Positions 35,801 to 48,100 of a DNA stretch of 64,000 nucleotides are shown piece by piece. The DNA is taken from the NCBI GenBank assembly GCA_905221615.1, contig CAJNDT010005994.1:1-64000 (forward strand). Direction: 5' to 3'. Made by a program: the position numbers and the translations under genes. The DNA comes from Symbiodinium sp. CCMP2592 (taxonomy: Eukaryota > Sar > Dinophyceae > Suessiales > Symbiodiniaceae). How positions within the stretch are numbered: position 1 is the stretch's first letter; each line of letters starts with the position of its first letter. A model generated the notes under the pieces. It had not been told where the DNA came from, searched no databases, and saw only the letters and a program-made list of their open reading frames with translations.

Positions 35801-37951
35801 CAGCCGCAAGAAGGGCAAGCGTCATGCATGCTGCGCCGCGCACTTCTGCAGTAGTGTCCTCTCACTTGGACACTGAAGCAACTGCGAGATTTGCATTACT
35901 TCTGGTGAACTTTCAGCGGGGCTTAAGATCTCATGAAGCGTCTCGAATCCTTCAGCGCCCGCATCACTGCTGGACCAGCTTCTTGGGTCACCGGCAGCTT
36001 GCACAGGACTTGCAAGGCCTTACTGATACCATCACACTTGGGCCACTGAGAGTCAGGTCACTCCAAGTCCAACCAGGCCTCCAGAACAGACCGTCGGTTC
36101 GCTGCATTTGGATCCTGGGCTTCCGAGGTCTGTACAAAACCACATTCGTTCATGATTTCAGAATGCTACAAAGATCTGTTCCGTGCCCGCACAGCATCAC
36201 TAAAATGCAGCACCCTCAATGGCAGGCTGGTCCTCCAGGCGTGCTGCAAGTGCAAAAATTCCAGGTCGTCCAAGTTGGCCTAGTGCCTTTTGCAGGTCGC
36301 GGATGATGTAAGCTTTGCTGTAACTAAGATCCGAGCCCGCATGCCTGAACTCCTTCTTGTCGCACACTCTCGTCTTCATCCGTCAGCGCAAGCGATACGA
36401 CCGTTGGGGCATGGTCGGCCTGAGGTGCCGCCTACATTTGTTTATGTGGACAAGGATGGTAATTATCCTGCTGATGATTCATACCCACGAAGCGGAACAT
36501 TGTAACATGTCATGCTGAATCGAGTTTTGGGTTGGCTCTTGTTGGCTTTGCATGCTTGTTGACAAGTTGAAGAACACGTTTTTCCAATGGAAGACAGTCA
36601 CAAGCGCATAACAAGGCGAGCATTTACCGTCTTAGGCCCCAGCTGCACCCTCCCCGATGCATCCGAGAGCGTGAATGCAGGCACGACGCATCGTCACTGA
36701 CGGGTCCTTGTGGAAACCAGGAAATTCTGAGGCTTAAGCCAGCTTTTGTGCCTTGGGGCAAGCCGAGCCTTGAGGTTTGTGTGGAAGAGCTGCCCGAATG
36801 GGCTGGCCGCTGCTCCTGGAATGCTGGGCATGAAAAAAGGGGTTCTGCTTTGAAAGATGTCTGCAAAGCAATGCGAGGCCTTGTGCTGCCAAGGCTTGGA
36901 TCAGCAGCCTCCGCACCTCCTCCCTCTTCTCGGACTTGAAGGTTGATGCAATATCTTTTGCAACGCTTTTTGGCAGCTGACCTATCTGCCCCAAGGACTG
37001 TGCTGCCGTTCTCCTGAGATCCGGATCGAAGCTGGTCAGATGTCTTGCCACAGCCATAGCATGAGTAGCTGCAGCTGGTCCCAACTTACCCGCCATTGCT
37101 ACTGCCATTTTCGAGACCAGCAGGCTTGGATCCTGCAGAAGCTTGGGAAGAACTTTATTGGAAATGGCCGCATCGGAAACCACACTCAAAGCCTGGACCG
37201 TTCGCTGCCTCACAAGGTCATCCGGGCAACTTGCAGATTCGACAATGCCATCAACCAACTCTGCTCCGACGCTCCCAAGGGCTTCGCAAATTTCCAGCGC
37301 AGCACATTTCATTTCCGGGCGTGGATCCCCGAGTATTCGAGGTAGCAGCTCATGAGTCACATCTTGCAAACCAACCAAAGCCTTTTGCGCCGCATCCATC
37401 TCTCGAGATCCTGTCTCGCCTTCGCAGAGTAGCAGGTAGTCTGTCAGAGCAGATGAAGCGGACTTTCCTGCTTGAGGTCCAAGGCTACAAAGAGCTTCTG
37501 CGGCAGCGATCCGAACTTCTGCATGTGTCTCGACGGTTCTGTCCAACAACTTCGCGAGCATGTTGGTAAAAGGTAGTGCGTTTGGACAGCCGACGTAGCC
37601 AAGAGCACGAGCCAAGCCTGACCGGAGTAAGGGATCCTCCGTACTGAGGCCTTCGGCAATCGAATCGGCACAAGAGCTTCCTAAACACCCAAGAGCGACC
37701 TTCGCTGCATGCTGTACGCTGGGTGAGGGGTCGTCCAGCCGGTGCACCACGAGGTGTATCCACGGGCTCACAGATTCATCGGGGCACTGCGACAGGCCAT
37801 GCAATGCAGCAGCTATGCGGAGACTGCGCACACTGGTCTCGTCCTCGTCTGAATCTGGTATGTCTTCTTTCAATAGACTGCCCAGCACGTCGGCACCGCC
37901 TGCAGACGCGGTGTGTGCCACTGCTGTTGCTGCTGCAGCCCGCACCAATGC
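29881..37951 (-). CDS. HEAT-repeat protein, central block
   Basis: The 5' exon 36880-37951 is 1,072 nt and almost pure HEAT (for example AAKVALGCLGSSCADSIAEG, AAAEALCSLGPQAGK, RTAAQSLGQIGQLPKSVAKD), about nine repeats. It starts after CAG and ends CAAG before a GC donor. Short one-repeat exons follow: DPSVTMRRACIHALGCIG (36.67 kb), LGQLGRPGIFALAARLED (36.25 kb), VLCKLPVTQEAGPAVMRAL (35.95 kb), ANKLAGLLEEDDSPEA (35.2 kb), VQAGCLHGLRAVGPNFAG (35.05 kb), VEVQTAAATALEELGL (34.4 kb), RTACIRALGSMGET (32.7 kb), EIQATMLQTLRAIPEAL (32.4 kb), GKLEDSDAEVRQGAVDFL (32.3 kb), DPDLEVRLSCVEALGRFG (31.55 kb), VVAGLLGCGADKLEKSAA (30.85 kb), LQRRLTAAAALREFG (30.5 kb), LHDPEPKVR joined to KAVATLRTL (30.2-30.3 kb) and VLAIDTLGKMGDAAREWI (29.9 kb). 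It is probably a scaffold; no enzyme motif is seen. The true start and the link to the neighbouring HEAT blocks are unresolved. Confidence 0.8.
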
Positions 37952-38279
37952 CTGCCACGGACCACGACTTGATTACAGAGCCCGGAACTCCAGCATGTCA
38001 CAAAACTCATGGCTTTCTAAAATCTATGCCGATGCAGTCTCGCATCACATCTTTACCATGAAGAGGGTTTTTTTTACGGTATTTTGACATCTGCTTTCCT
38101 TCCCCTCCTCACTGCGCGCACGGACTTTCTTCGATAGCGATTCAGCGAGTCAGCCTTAAGCTGTTTTCAACTGCTTAACAATCAGACCCAAACCCGCGAG
38201 GGTGCACGTCGTCCTTTGGATGCGAAACGACACCCTCGCCAGTCGCATGGGTGCAAGCGGCACTAACAGCAGCAGCTCA

Positions 38280-41200
38280 CTTTGTTGAAGAACCCGTCTG
38301 TCCGTTGTTTTGCCATCCTGCACAAACGGCAGAAAGGGTACTGCATGGGACCGCTATTGACTTCTAATGGTCTGTGCTTGTCACTGATCAGACATAAGAC
38401 TTCGCGAAAGATTTCCAAGACTGCCGGCATGGCTGTGCAAGTGGCAGGTTGCTTGGACTCCAGCACTTACTACCGTACGAGGGACTAGAACATGTGCCTT
38501 GTGGCAATCTCGCTCGCTTTGGCCGAGATTGCTCGCTCCACCTCGGTTTCAACACTCTCGGCACTGCGAAACACGCTGCATGCGGCTTGTCTCCCCAGTG
38601 CCCACCCCAGAGGGGACGTGTGACAGCAGTGTGACAAGCTTGTGCCGGGATGGCGATTACATCCTTCACAGATTTTCTCGCATATCCAAACATAGTGAAC
38701 TTTGGAGAAGTCGCGAAGCAAATGCAACAAAGCTCCACAGCAAACCACAGTTACATGTCAGGAGACCGACCCGGCTTTTGCCATTACAGTAACGGGCAAG
38801 TCACATGCTCTAGTACACCAGCAGAAAGTGCACCAAAGGAACTGCGAAAAGCATAAAGAGCGGGGCGGGCAAGAAGAAGCAGAAGACATACGTGCTGCAG
38901 GAGCGCGAAACCACGGAATGTCTTGACGGAGAGGACCATCTCTGCAAGCGCCACATCGGTGCGGAAATCCTTGATCACGACCTCAGGAGCACGGGCTGAG
39001 TGCAAAAGCTTGGTGCATAGCTCTCCACTTACCCATCGGCTCAGTGGCAGTAACCGATGCCAATCCCAAGTGCCCAAGACCAGCAAGAGCTGTGGAGGGT
39101 GCTAATGTGTCAATGGGTCCAAGCGGAACAAGGCAGACTCAACGACGACGACAATAATCACAACAACAAGAACCACCACAACTGCCATCGCAACTTTTGA
39201 CGACTCTCGCGACTCTCGCAGCAAAAACCACCACAGTCAGACGGACTCAATGTCATTCCCGATCTGGGATGTGATAATCAAGAAGAAGAAAATGACAGAA
39301 GCAACACAATATCACCAATCATCTAAGGACGTGTGTGTGTGTGTGCGCGTGTGGGTGTGCGAGCGTTGCACGCAGTCAGCGCCCGAATGATGTGAGCCTC
39401 GGCGGTCTCTCCTTCATCGTGCTCTGGGTTCCTGTGAAGGTGCATGCGCTTCTGTCCCCTGCCCATTGATCCCTGGTAGGAGCATCGAATGCGTCAGCAT
39501 TTTGACCGATTTGTGGCAACAGCCATGCTACAAGCATCTGACGTGCATCAGCATGAGCCTTGGATCGAAGGGGGGAAAGGTGTAGGGAGCGCGAATCGCC
39601 GACCGGGAAGCGAATGAAAAGGACGCAGCGAGACCCAGGACCCTGCAGCAACAAGACACCTCGCTAAGACGTCACCAGACTGCTGGGCAGTTCACAATAT
39701 GTAAATGCATTCCGGCAGCTGACACTTCTTCGACATTCAGCCTCAGAGCAGGTGATCTCAATCATGCACAAAAGCCGTGAGTCAGTGAAGGTTTCCAAAC
39801 ACATAAAGACTCGAAGGGACAGATCAATGCACCCACCGGTTTGAGGCCCTCAGGACCTCAGAGGGTAGGTCAGGGAGCTCGAAAGACGATGGAGTTAGAC
39901 TATAGGGGAACCACCAACAATTTCTACAAGGACCCTAAGAGGGACCCATAGTTTTCGGAACCCCCATGATGGTGTGTAGGGGTATGAAAGAGAGGTATCG
40001 ATACAAGTCATTGAAGCTTTGTTGGCGACAAGGGCTGCAGCGTCTAAATTGCGTCCAGATTTCACTCCCATAAGCAACGATTTCTTCCCAGACAAGGCGG
40101 ACCGAAGGATGCATAGTTGCTGGACCCCCCGTAAGAGCCTGAAAACACAGCATTCACAAACCCTGTAGACACCAATTGTTTGGATGCACATGGGGCCTGA
40201 GTACAGTTCTGCGGGTTGGAAGGGCTTAAACGTCTGCTATAGCTAGAAGTAGTTGTGCCTATGCAGGTTCATGGCGAGGTCATGTTTGTATGAGTATGCA
40301 ACAGTATATGAGTTAGTATAGATGAGTGTATGTAAAAAAGTACGTGTGTAAATTCACAGTTTTTCTGCATATGCAATATGTAAATGTATATGTACATATA
40401 CATATAGGCATATATATATATATATGTATTTGTGTGTGTCCTTACAATTAAACATATATATATATATATGTAATTGTAGACACTCTAATGAATGCTACCA
40501 TGTACGGCTGTATGTGTCATACGCGATAACCTGTTCTGGCACATGATAGTGGCGCAACTTGGGTCTGAAGAACAAGGACTCGCAGCTAGGGTCGCAGCCT
40601 CAAGAACTTGCAACGCACAGTGCGAATCGTGTATTTGAGAAGTGGCGGTATATATGGGGCCCATGTACTCATCGAGCCATGTCCGCCAGGATACTCCTTG
40701 ATCAAGTCGACGGTGACATCTACTTTGACAGTTCTTTGGGTTGCAGTCTCAAGCCGCAGCAGCTCCTTCGGCACAGCATTTTGTTTGGCTGAGGAATGCT
40801 AAGTGAACACCGGGCCTTCGCCGAGTCAGCGGCAGAAGAAGCTGTTCGTCCAGCGGACACCATGCCGTTGACGATGCTCTTGGCAATACCCTTGGTCACG
40901 ATGCGAAAAAGCAAGATTTGAAGCTGCATTGAGCGCTGACATCTATTGCATATTGCAATGCACCTGGTGAAAGACAGCCTTAACCTCTGGTGACAATCTG
41001 CTTGTGCTTCCGGCCTGTGCAGAGTTTACTTCGCCCTGCATAGGTGCCGGGCCTCACTTACTCCTGCCGTTTTGCAGCCGGCGGCAGCACCCTTGGCAGC
41101 CGCAGCACCAGCAAGCTGCGTCTGGCAAGGGCGAACTGTTTGCCACACACTTAGGGGTTGACTCCGTCTGACATGCTTCAGGCAGACAGTACCTCTGCTA

Positions 41201-42060
41201 CTAGCTTTCTCTACTGTTTAAGGCTTGCATGACTGCTCCCTTGTAGTTTTTACATGTTTTTACGGCCTTACTACGACCTTACACCTGCCGCTGCAGGACT
41301 CGTGTGTTCGCCTCTTTCGTTTCTGTTCTTCCTTCTCCCTGAGAACGGCCTGTCACCGTTGTTCGTCCTATTGCTGTTTTGGCTGTGGTTGTGGTCTTTG
41401 TGTTGTTGTACCACAGCAACCACCACGACAGCGACGGCGACGGTTACTGCACCATTGTTTGTGGCTCTTGCCACAGTGGGACCAGAAAGAAAAGACGCCA
41501 TGCCCGGTGCCTTTGTGCCTTCTATCAGGCAGGAAGTCTGGAATCGCACGTCACGCCTTTGCTAATTCTTCGGATCGGGCACGAGCCAGCCAATGCTTTG
41601 CAAGTCTCGTCTGCATGCATGGCAAGGAGCAGTGTGAATTTCACCGGGCTGAAGGAAACAGCTCCCCCATCTTCTTTGTCCACCTGGGTCTGTGGAGTGG
41701 CTTTGTTCATCAGACTCGGTGCTGGGATCTACTGTGAAACGTGCACCTTCAGGCATCTCGGCGATCGTTTTTGGGGCCCCGGCAGCGAGAAATGTGACAT
41801 GTACTTTTGGATCGATCCTGCAGCTGCAGAGGTCCACGTGTCTGATGAGTCTTGTGGCGACGGGCCTGGGATCGGGCTGCACCACTTTGGTTTGGCCCTC
41901 TAACCTGTCAGGGGAGGTCTTCTTGGCTCTGCTACCAAAACCCCGAAATCGCAGTGCTACCGGTGCTTTTCAAAGAATTACTTGGCCTCCTTTTCAACTC
42001 TGAGAGCGCGAACTCTGTGGCATCCGTCTCGCAGCTGTCGCAGCTGCATGCGTTGCCCAT
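38280..42060 (-). CDS. Unknown gene with MGNACSC N-terminus
   Basis: ATG at 42060 opens MGNACSCDSC, a textbook dual-acylation start (myristoylated Gly2, cysteines for palmitoylation), then LSELKRRPSNSLKSTGS before a GT donor. Other coding-looking minus-strand segments downstream are APKTIAEMPEGARFTVDPS (about 41.75 kb), ELCTKLLHSARAPEVVIKDF and DVALAEMVLSVKTFRGFALL (38.9-39.0 kb), ESVETEVERAISAKASEIA (38.55 kb) and AVLEIFREVLCLISDKHRPL (38.4 kb). I join them by order and strand only; none matches a family I know. It ends roughly 330 bp before the central HEAT block begins. If the acylation motif works, the product is membrane-tethered. Confidence 0.45.
39090..41560. other. Interval with possible dispersed-repeat fragment
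   Basis: Probably intronic or intergenic. It holds a GT-rich run (39328-39362) and TA microsatellites (listed). At 39895-40191 two minus-strand frames are open at once (one contains YPYTPSWGFRKLWVPLRVLV); this overlapping-frame character suggests a dispersed repeat more than a gene, but I cannot name it. A region near 41.4 kb is (ACC/ACG)n-like. Confidence 0.35.
40408..40470. repeat. Paired (TA)n microsatellites
   Basis: Two AT tracts (about 40410-40426 and 40452-40470) in an AT-rich, TGTATG-rich stretch of about 200 bp. Confidence 0.9.
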
Positions 42061-42385
42061 AGCCGGCACAGGATTTGCTGAGAGGCCAGGGCTGTGTGCA
42101 AAGATGCATGCCATTCACCATTACGCAAGAGGCTGCGGCGCCTAGGGGAGTCTCAAGAAGTCTTATGGTATTCTTGTATGCCATTGTCACAATGGGTTAC
42201 TGGCAGTTTCTTGATCCTTGGTCCAGGTGAAAGTAGTCGCTGCCGCAGCCAGGAAAGATGTGGCAGACCCTCTGTGCCTCATTGTCTTTCAAGCAACCAA
42301 CCAGCTGATGTTGGAGTCCCGGACAGGCATCGAGGGCCTACACATTTGTTGCACAGGCTACTCCGTGTGTCGCGATTCTTACTAG

Positions 42386-44200
42386 GAAGCTGCATCCAGA
42401 TCCGAGGCAGCGAGATTTCTGGCACCTCCTTGGGACCAATGAAGGTGAGCCGACACACCGCTTCTGCAGCTGCACGGCGGGTGTTGACTGCCGAATCCTG
42501 CGTTTGACTTCTCCCAGTGCCAGTTAGTTGCTACTCGGTACCACCGGACAGGACAGCTTCGCTTGTCCTGAAGCCTTGCCATCAATGCCGGCATGTGGGC
42601 CACTGCCGCTTGCCAGTTTGGCATGCGGCCGAGTGCTTCGCAAACCACCTTCCACCATCTAGCGCCGGACTTGAATCGAAGTGATTTGCAGAGCCGTGCC
42701 GCATGCCCCGCCTGCTGCTCGAGCTCCGACCGTTCCTCACCAAGTTCTTTGGCGAGCGCGGCTGCCTCTTCACCAGCTTCTTACAAGCACAGGTAATCCC
42801 CTCGCAGATTTGAGCCGAGGTGCTCCAGGTGCACCTAGCCGGGCGAGCGCCACAGCGGTGGATGCAAAAACTGCTGGCTCGCTGTCCTGCGCTTTTCCAC
42901 TGGATGCTGCGAATGCCGAGACATGAAGCTGATATGTAAGACAGAGGTTACGGTTACCAGAAACCACACTTCCAGTAGCGATGACAAGCCTGTATGCATG
43001 CATACACAAGAAAGGAAGCGTGCAAATACAATCTCTTATTGCATTTATATACATACAACCGCTGGAACATGAAACGACTCGCATAGTTCCAGCTTTGTCA
43101 CATGATGCAAGTGCCTGGAAACGCTTTACCACCACGGCCGCATGCGAAGGATGTGCTCTTTCGCCCACATGACCTTTCGCCAGAGATGTCTCTGAGTCAA
43201 AGCACTCCCAAAGTCACATTTTTTGAGACCTGCAGATCCCCATGGGCTAAGCAAGCGGCCCAGGATGATGACAGAGTGTTGTCTCACCTTCGGGTCAGAG
43301 CTCCTCGGTTGAACTTGCTGCCAGCATTTGCTGTGCGAGCATAAGCCGGAAGGAGAGATATCTTGAGCAGCCGGCTGGAGATGAACCTCCAACGCCTCAC
43401 CGTATCTGCAGTTTCCGGCATCCTCGGAGGCTTAGCAGGAGCTGGGGCCCTGCGCGACTCTAGCAGCTAGACTCTAGCAGACTCTAACACTCTGTCATGG
43501 CTCCTCTGGAGCCACTGCCATCGCTGCGCCTGCTACGCTGCCGCTGCCAGCATCTTGCTTCGCAAGTGTGTGCTCCGGGCAGTACTACTGGGCTACTGGG
43601 TGGGGTCGTCTGCAGTTCTGCCACGGGACGAGAGAGATGCTCGAATTCAATAAACGACCGTATCAGAGGCCACCGGTCGTTGAAAAAGGATCAGAGGACT
43701 GTATAGTATACTTACTGGTAGCATGTTCTACAGGCGAGCTTGACACGGTGACGCGCGCAGCTGTCTCGAAGTGAACAACACTGTGTCTGCGGATAACTGC
43801 AGAAATTGCTTGTCGCGACACAGCAAGAGCAAAGACACCGGCCGTGCCCAATCAGAGAAGCGGGCTGTCAATTTTTTGCGCTCTGGCACAGAGGAGCCTC
43901 TTGCTCAAGCCGCGCTGGGGGCATGTACGCCGGCAGTCCTGGCTCAAGGCAGATAGACCCATGATCTCCAAGGTCGCAGTGCAAGCAGCTGCGGAGCCTC
44001 TTCGAGGTGGCGTTCCCTGCGTGGTAGCACTCCCTTGAGAAGTGCCGCTTTGGGCCTTCAAGCAAGGCTTCCCCTTTCTTTGTCCGCTCGTCTCGCCTTG
44101 ATGGAACTTTGCTGACGCCACTCTCATCCGACAAAGCCGCTGAAGCCGAGGAACGGAGGCGCTGGGGCTCGACGGCGGCCGGCGCGGCCGCCTGCAAGGG
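42386..44200 (-). CDS. HEAT-repeat protein, rightmost block
   Basis: From the right: a basic, disordered exon (about 44.04-44.19 kb) with AVEPQRLRSSASAALSDES and RRDERTKKGEALLEG; a HEAT helix VRQHSVIILGRLL (43.25 kb); a helix EEAAALAKELGEERSELEQQ (about 42.7 kb); then VVCEALGRMPNWQAAVAHMP (42.6 kb); then DSAVNTRRAAAEAVCRLTF (42.45 kb). The 42.7 to 42.6 kb junction needs a GC donor (GCAG before GCGGGG) with an intron of about 63 nt. The next one joins CTTCAG/GACAAG to CGCAG/GATTCG. It could be the 5' part of the giant HEAT gene, except that the candidate acylated start at 42060 lies between the blocks. Role: protein-protein scaffold. Confidence 0.6.
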
Positions 44201-44239
44201 ACTTTGCACTGACTAAGAGAGAGTAGCGTGGTCCACACG

Positions 44240-45140
44240 AACGGACTGGAGATCTGATACCTGTTTGTGTTCTAGGCTGTTAACGTGAAACTCGGGTCCG
44301 TCGAAGGCTGACAAAGCACGGGGGCCTCAAATGGAGCTTCAAACGGTGCCACTCTCGGCTCCGGAGTTTCAAAGGGCGCAAACCTCATCTGCTTACCAAA
44401 AAGTAACGTCGGTCTGGCAATGGACAAAGCTGAGAGCGCTGCTGCGTAACCCCCAAACTATGACCATCCTTGGATGACGGGCTTGTCAGACTCAGGAAGG
44501 GCCGTGAAGTCCCACAAGGCTCTCAGGCCCGATCGGGTTTCCCTGCAGTCAATCCGCCACCATGGAATGGGGCCTCGGCAAAAAGCCGGATCCACCGTTC
44601 CCCTGAACGGGAAGGCAAAGGCGTCAAAGAGCCACACCCCAGACTTCAAGTTCTCCAGGCCGAAGCGAGGAACGTCGGGGTTCAAGTCCTGTATACGACA
44701 AGGCAGGAAGCGAGCCGGAAAGAGAAAGAGAAAGGAAAGCTCTCCTGCAGCAATTCCTGAAGGCCGCTGCCCCATTGCTCCTCCACCTCCAAGACATCTC
44801 ACAGCACTTCACTGAAATTCGAACCTTCGAACCACGCCAAGCTCAGAGACCTGTTTGAACTTCACGAGGAGCTTCAGGCGGGCTGTCATTGTGATGCGGA
44901 CCTTGTCCTTCCAGCCAACGCTTGCGCCGCCTGCAACAGGGACAGAGACTACGGCTTTACTTGCACGTCATCCTCCTTGTTGGAGGGTCAAGCATCAGTC
45001 TGTACATGAACATCTCGAGTACACAATATTTTTTAGGGAACCTGTTGGACCCTGCCTCTTCCTCTGCCCTCCAATAGTGGAAGCAACTTGAAGTCTGTTG
45101 CCTGCCCTCGCTCCAAGGTCTTGTCCGCCTACCAAACGCC
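44240..45140. other. Unassigned interval
   Basis: Three overlapping frames of about 90-115 codons stay open on both strands at 44.46-44.81 kb, so reading-frame length is not evidence here. No domain was recognised in any of them. Confidence 0.3.
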
Positions 45141-48100
45141 TCCAAGCACAGCCCCACTTCCCCCAGCCATCCCGGCCTGCAACGGACAGCAGACCATCGT
45201 GATCCTCGGCCAAGCGAAGATGAACCTGGCCGCGACTTGACGTGTGCCAATCGAAGCATTGAACACATCATCAAAGCCAGTTCATGGATTCTGGGCCTTG
45301 GAGCTTCCTGCCGCCAGGGCGAGCAGTTGCCAAACGCCATCTGGACAGGTCGCCCAGATGCTGATGAACTCATCATGAAGGACCCACGGGCATACGCAAG
45401 CCATGTTCCCCGAAACACTGATCACTGCGGCTGGATCGTGGGAACGCGCCTCCGTGACTCTCTGCCTCAGCGGATTGCTTACAGGAATCTTCCCCTGGAA
45501 CTCTGTGTGAGAGAGACAAACCACGACACAAACGTGACAAACGACAAACAAGTGCCAGCTAGTGTGCTGTTTGCAGCATGTGCCTCTTACAGGATGCATG
45601 ACTGATTGAAGAGCACGAGGTCCCGACCCGCAACCCAGGAGCAAAAGCAGCGATCAAGAGAACCTGTCCGTCGCACAGATGGCAACTGCCTTGGCCTCGG
45701 GTTCTTCGAATGTCAAGTTGCCTGAGCAAGCATCTCTCTCCATCGCCGCACAGCGATGGTCATCCGAGACTTCCTGAAGATCTGGACAGCTGAAGAGCGG
45801 AAGAGAACTACCTGTACTGTCAATCCGCGGCAACATCACCCATGCCACTTGCAGGTGCTTTCAGGCCTCGCAACCTCGTCTCTCAGCTGCGCCGCGGCTT
45901 GCTCAAAGCCCTTCCTCAGATTGACCCCTCTTGCACGGAGCAGGTCAGATCGTCCAAAGATCTGCAGCCGAGGTGCACCTCTTCCTCCATCTTCTCTTGC
46001 CTGGCGACACCACGAGAATCCGAGATACTCTCCTCCCACGACGCGGTGCGGAGGTGCGGGCTGGCCGCTGGCCTCTGCCGTTCCCGGACTTCGTGCCAGA
46101 CCCGCTTTTCGTTCGCGAGCTGCATAATGCGATCTAGGCGGGACGCGACTTCCACAGACACGACTGTTGATCTTGCATGAAAGAGCTCCCGGCCAATGTT
46201 GACCGGTTTCTTCTTTGCAAGTACCTAACGCCGTGCGAAAGGACCCAAATTCCACCCTGATCTGATCCGCGCTTCGAAAGGCTGTCGGTGCGTCAACAGG
46301 TGCCTCCTGCTCTTCCTCTTCTTTCGGCGTCGGCTTGGCAAGTCGATCGATGTACTGGGAAGCAGGAAAGCATCGCATGCGATTAAAGATGGCAGCTTCG
46401 AGTCGTCCTCGGGATCGTGGCTCCGAGCCGGTTTGGCCACAACTGGCTCAGCCTGTCGAGCAGACGCGACACCTTCATTCAAGCACCAAGATTTCACGTC
46501 TCTTCTAAGTGTGCACCTCGCGGCGCGCGGCGCGGCGCATGGCGTCCTCGTAGAGCAGCCGGTGCACCGGCCCCGGCCCAGCAGACCTCGCGTGCAGATG
46601 CAAGCAGAGAGACGAAGGTGAAATCTTGTGAGCTGGCCGTGGCGAGTCAGGCCGCGGATCTTTGTCAGCTTGGGTTTGATGACTCAGCATCTCCTTCGTG
46701 TGCGGCATCATGGTCTTCGCCGGCTACTGTCGGATCTGTAGATTAGCCTCTCCGATCGCTTCTACGGGGCTTTGATCTCTCTGAGTCTTTAAGGCTGTCT
46801 TTATCTTGAGCAGTGTATCGGAAGAGTGCTTCTGAAGCTCCTCCACCTTGCGCTCTTGCTCCTCGCGCAGCCGCTTGAAGACCTGGTATAAAACTGTTTG
46901 TCATGATTTGAAGAGACACCTATGCATGACCCAGAGTCTGTGCATGGTTGCTGCTACAGCCGTTCCCAGAAGACTCGCAATAAAGCAGGTGGTTCTGTGT
47001 CTGCTGTCCTCATTGCGATAAACTGTATCAGCCTAGGTGACTTCATAGAGGCCCTCTTGCACATCGGATTGATGCTATGCCGGCTTGTGGTCAGAATAGT
47101 ATCCGACCTTCGATGTTGTTCATCAAACCGTTGTGTGGTGCACAGGCACCGTCGCTGGAGAGAAAGGCTGAGTGCTGCTTGGGAGCAGCCGGAGTCTCGG
47201 TCCACACCCGGCGAAGGCGATGGATACGATCGCCTCATCGGTACAAACATCTGGAACAATAAAATCAGGCGGACTCAGTTGGACATCCAGCTGCTGTCTT
47301 TCTCTGCTCGTCCTTTCTCGTCCTTGATGCCGACTTTCGCTGTCGCCTTCTCGCCTTCCAAAGTGGACCGATCTTTGAGAGCGTGAAACAAGACTGCCTC
47401 TTGGTCGGAGGTCCTGCTGTCTCGGCAGGTATATCGTCTGGGCGAGCAGCAATTAAGTACAGCCACCTGGCGCGAACGAAACCACGGAAATTTTCGTCAG
47501 TTGTGTTCCAAGACTGGGCCAAGTTACTTCGCGACAGAGCATTCATGTTTTCTTTCCTTTTCGCCAGGCCTGTCACTTCTTTTGCAACAACCCTAAACCT
47601 TCCTTCGTTGCCTGGTTCCCATCTTCTCGGCCCTCCAGAGGCTCACTTCAGTTGACGTGGCGGGCACACTTCAATCCGTCCAGCTTGACCTCAATCTGCC
47701 GACATGTCGAACGAGAACCCGAACATGAGCGTTGCAGGGCTCCGGCCACAGCATTTGCAGACGTATGAAACTGGGTGCACAGACCTGTGCGAAAGCTCTT
47801 AAATCATTTCAAGCCAAGATGTTTGGAACTCGGGCTGTGCCTGGCTCCCCATGGCACAGCATCTCGAAGATGTGCGGGGCCTGCCGCCGACGTAACGATA
47901 TCCCTGCATTCGCATGGCCAGCGTTTCGCGCCGACTGACATGCTAAAACTTGTCTGCCTCTGCAGGGGGCGCGAGCTTTTGCACGACGGCTGCGAGGCAA
48001 AACTCGTGTCGAGTCAGCCTGCACGAGGACAAAGTGCTCACAATAACCATGAAACACCCGCCAGGGGAAGCGCTGATGCGACATGTGGCTGGCTTACTGG

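Noticed and set aside
44674..44695. GGTTCAAGTCC resembling a tRNA B box
   Set aside because: The bases around it do not form a T-stem, and no A box or acceptor stem lies at the right distance. A similar motif at 28753 fails for the same reason.
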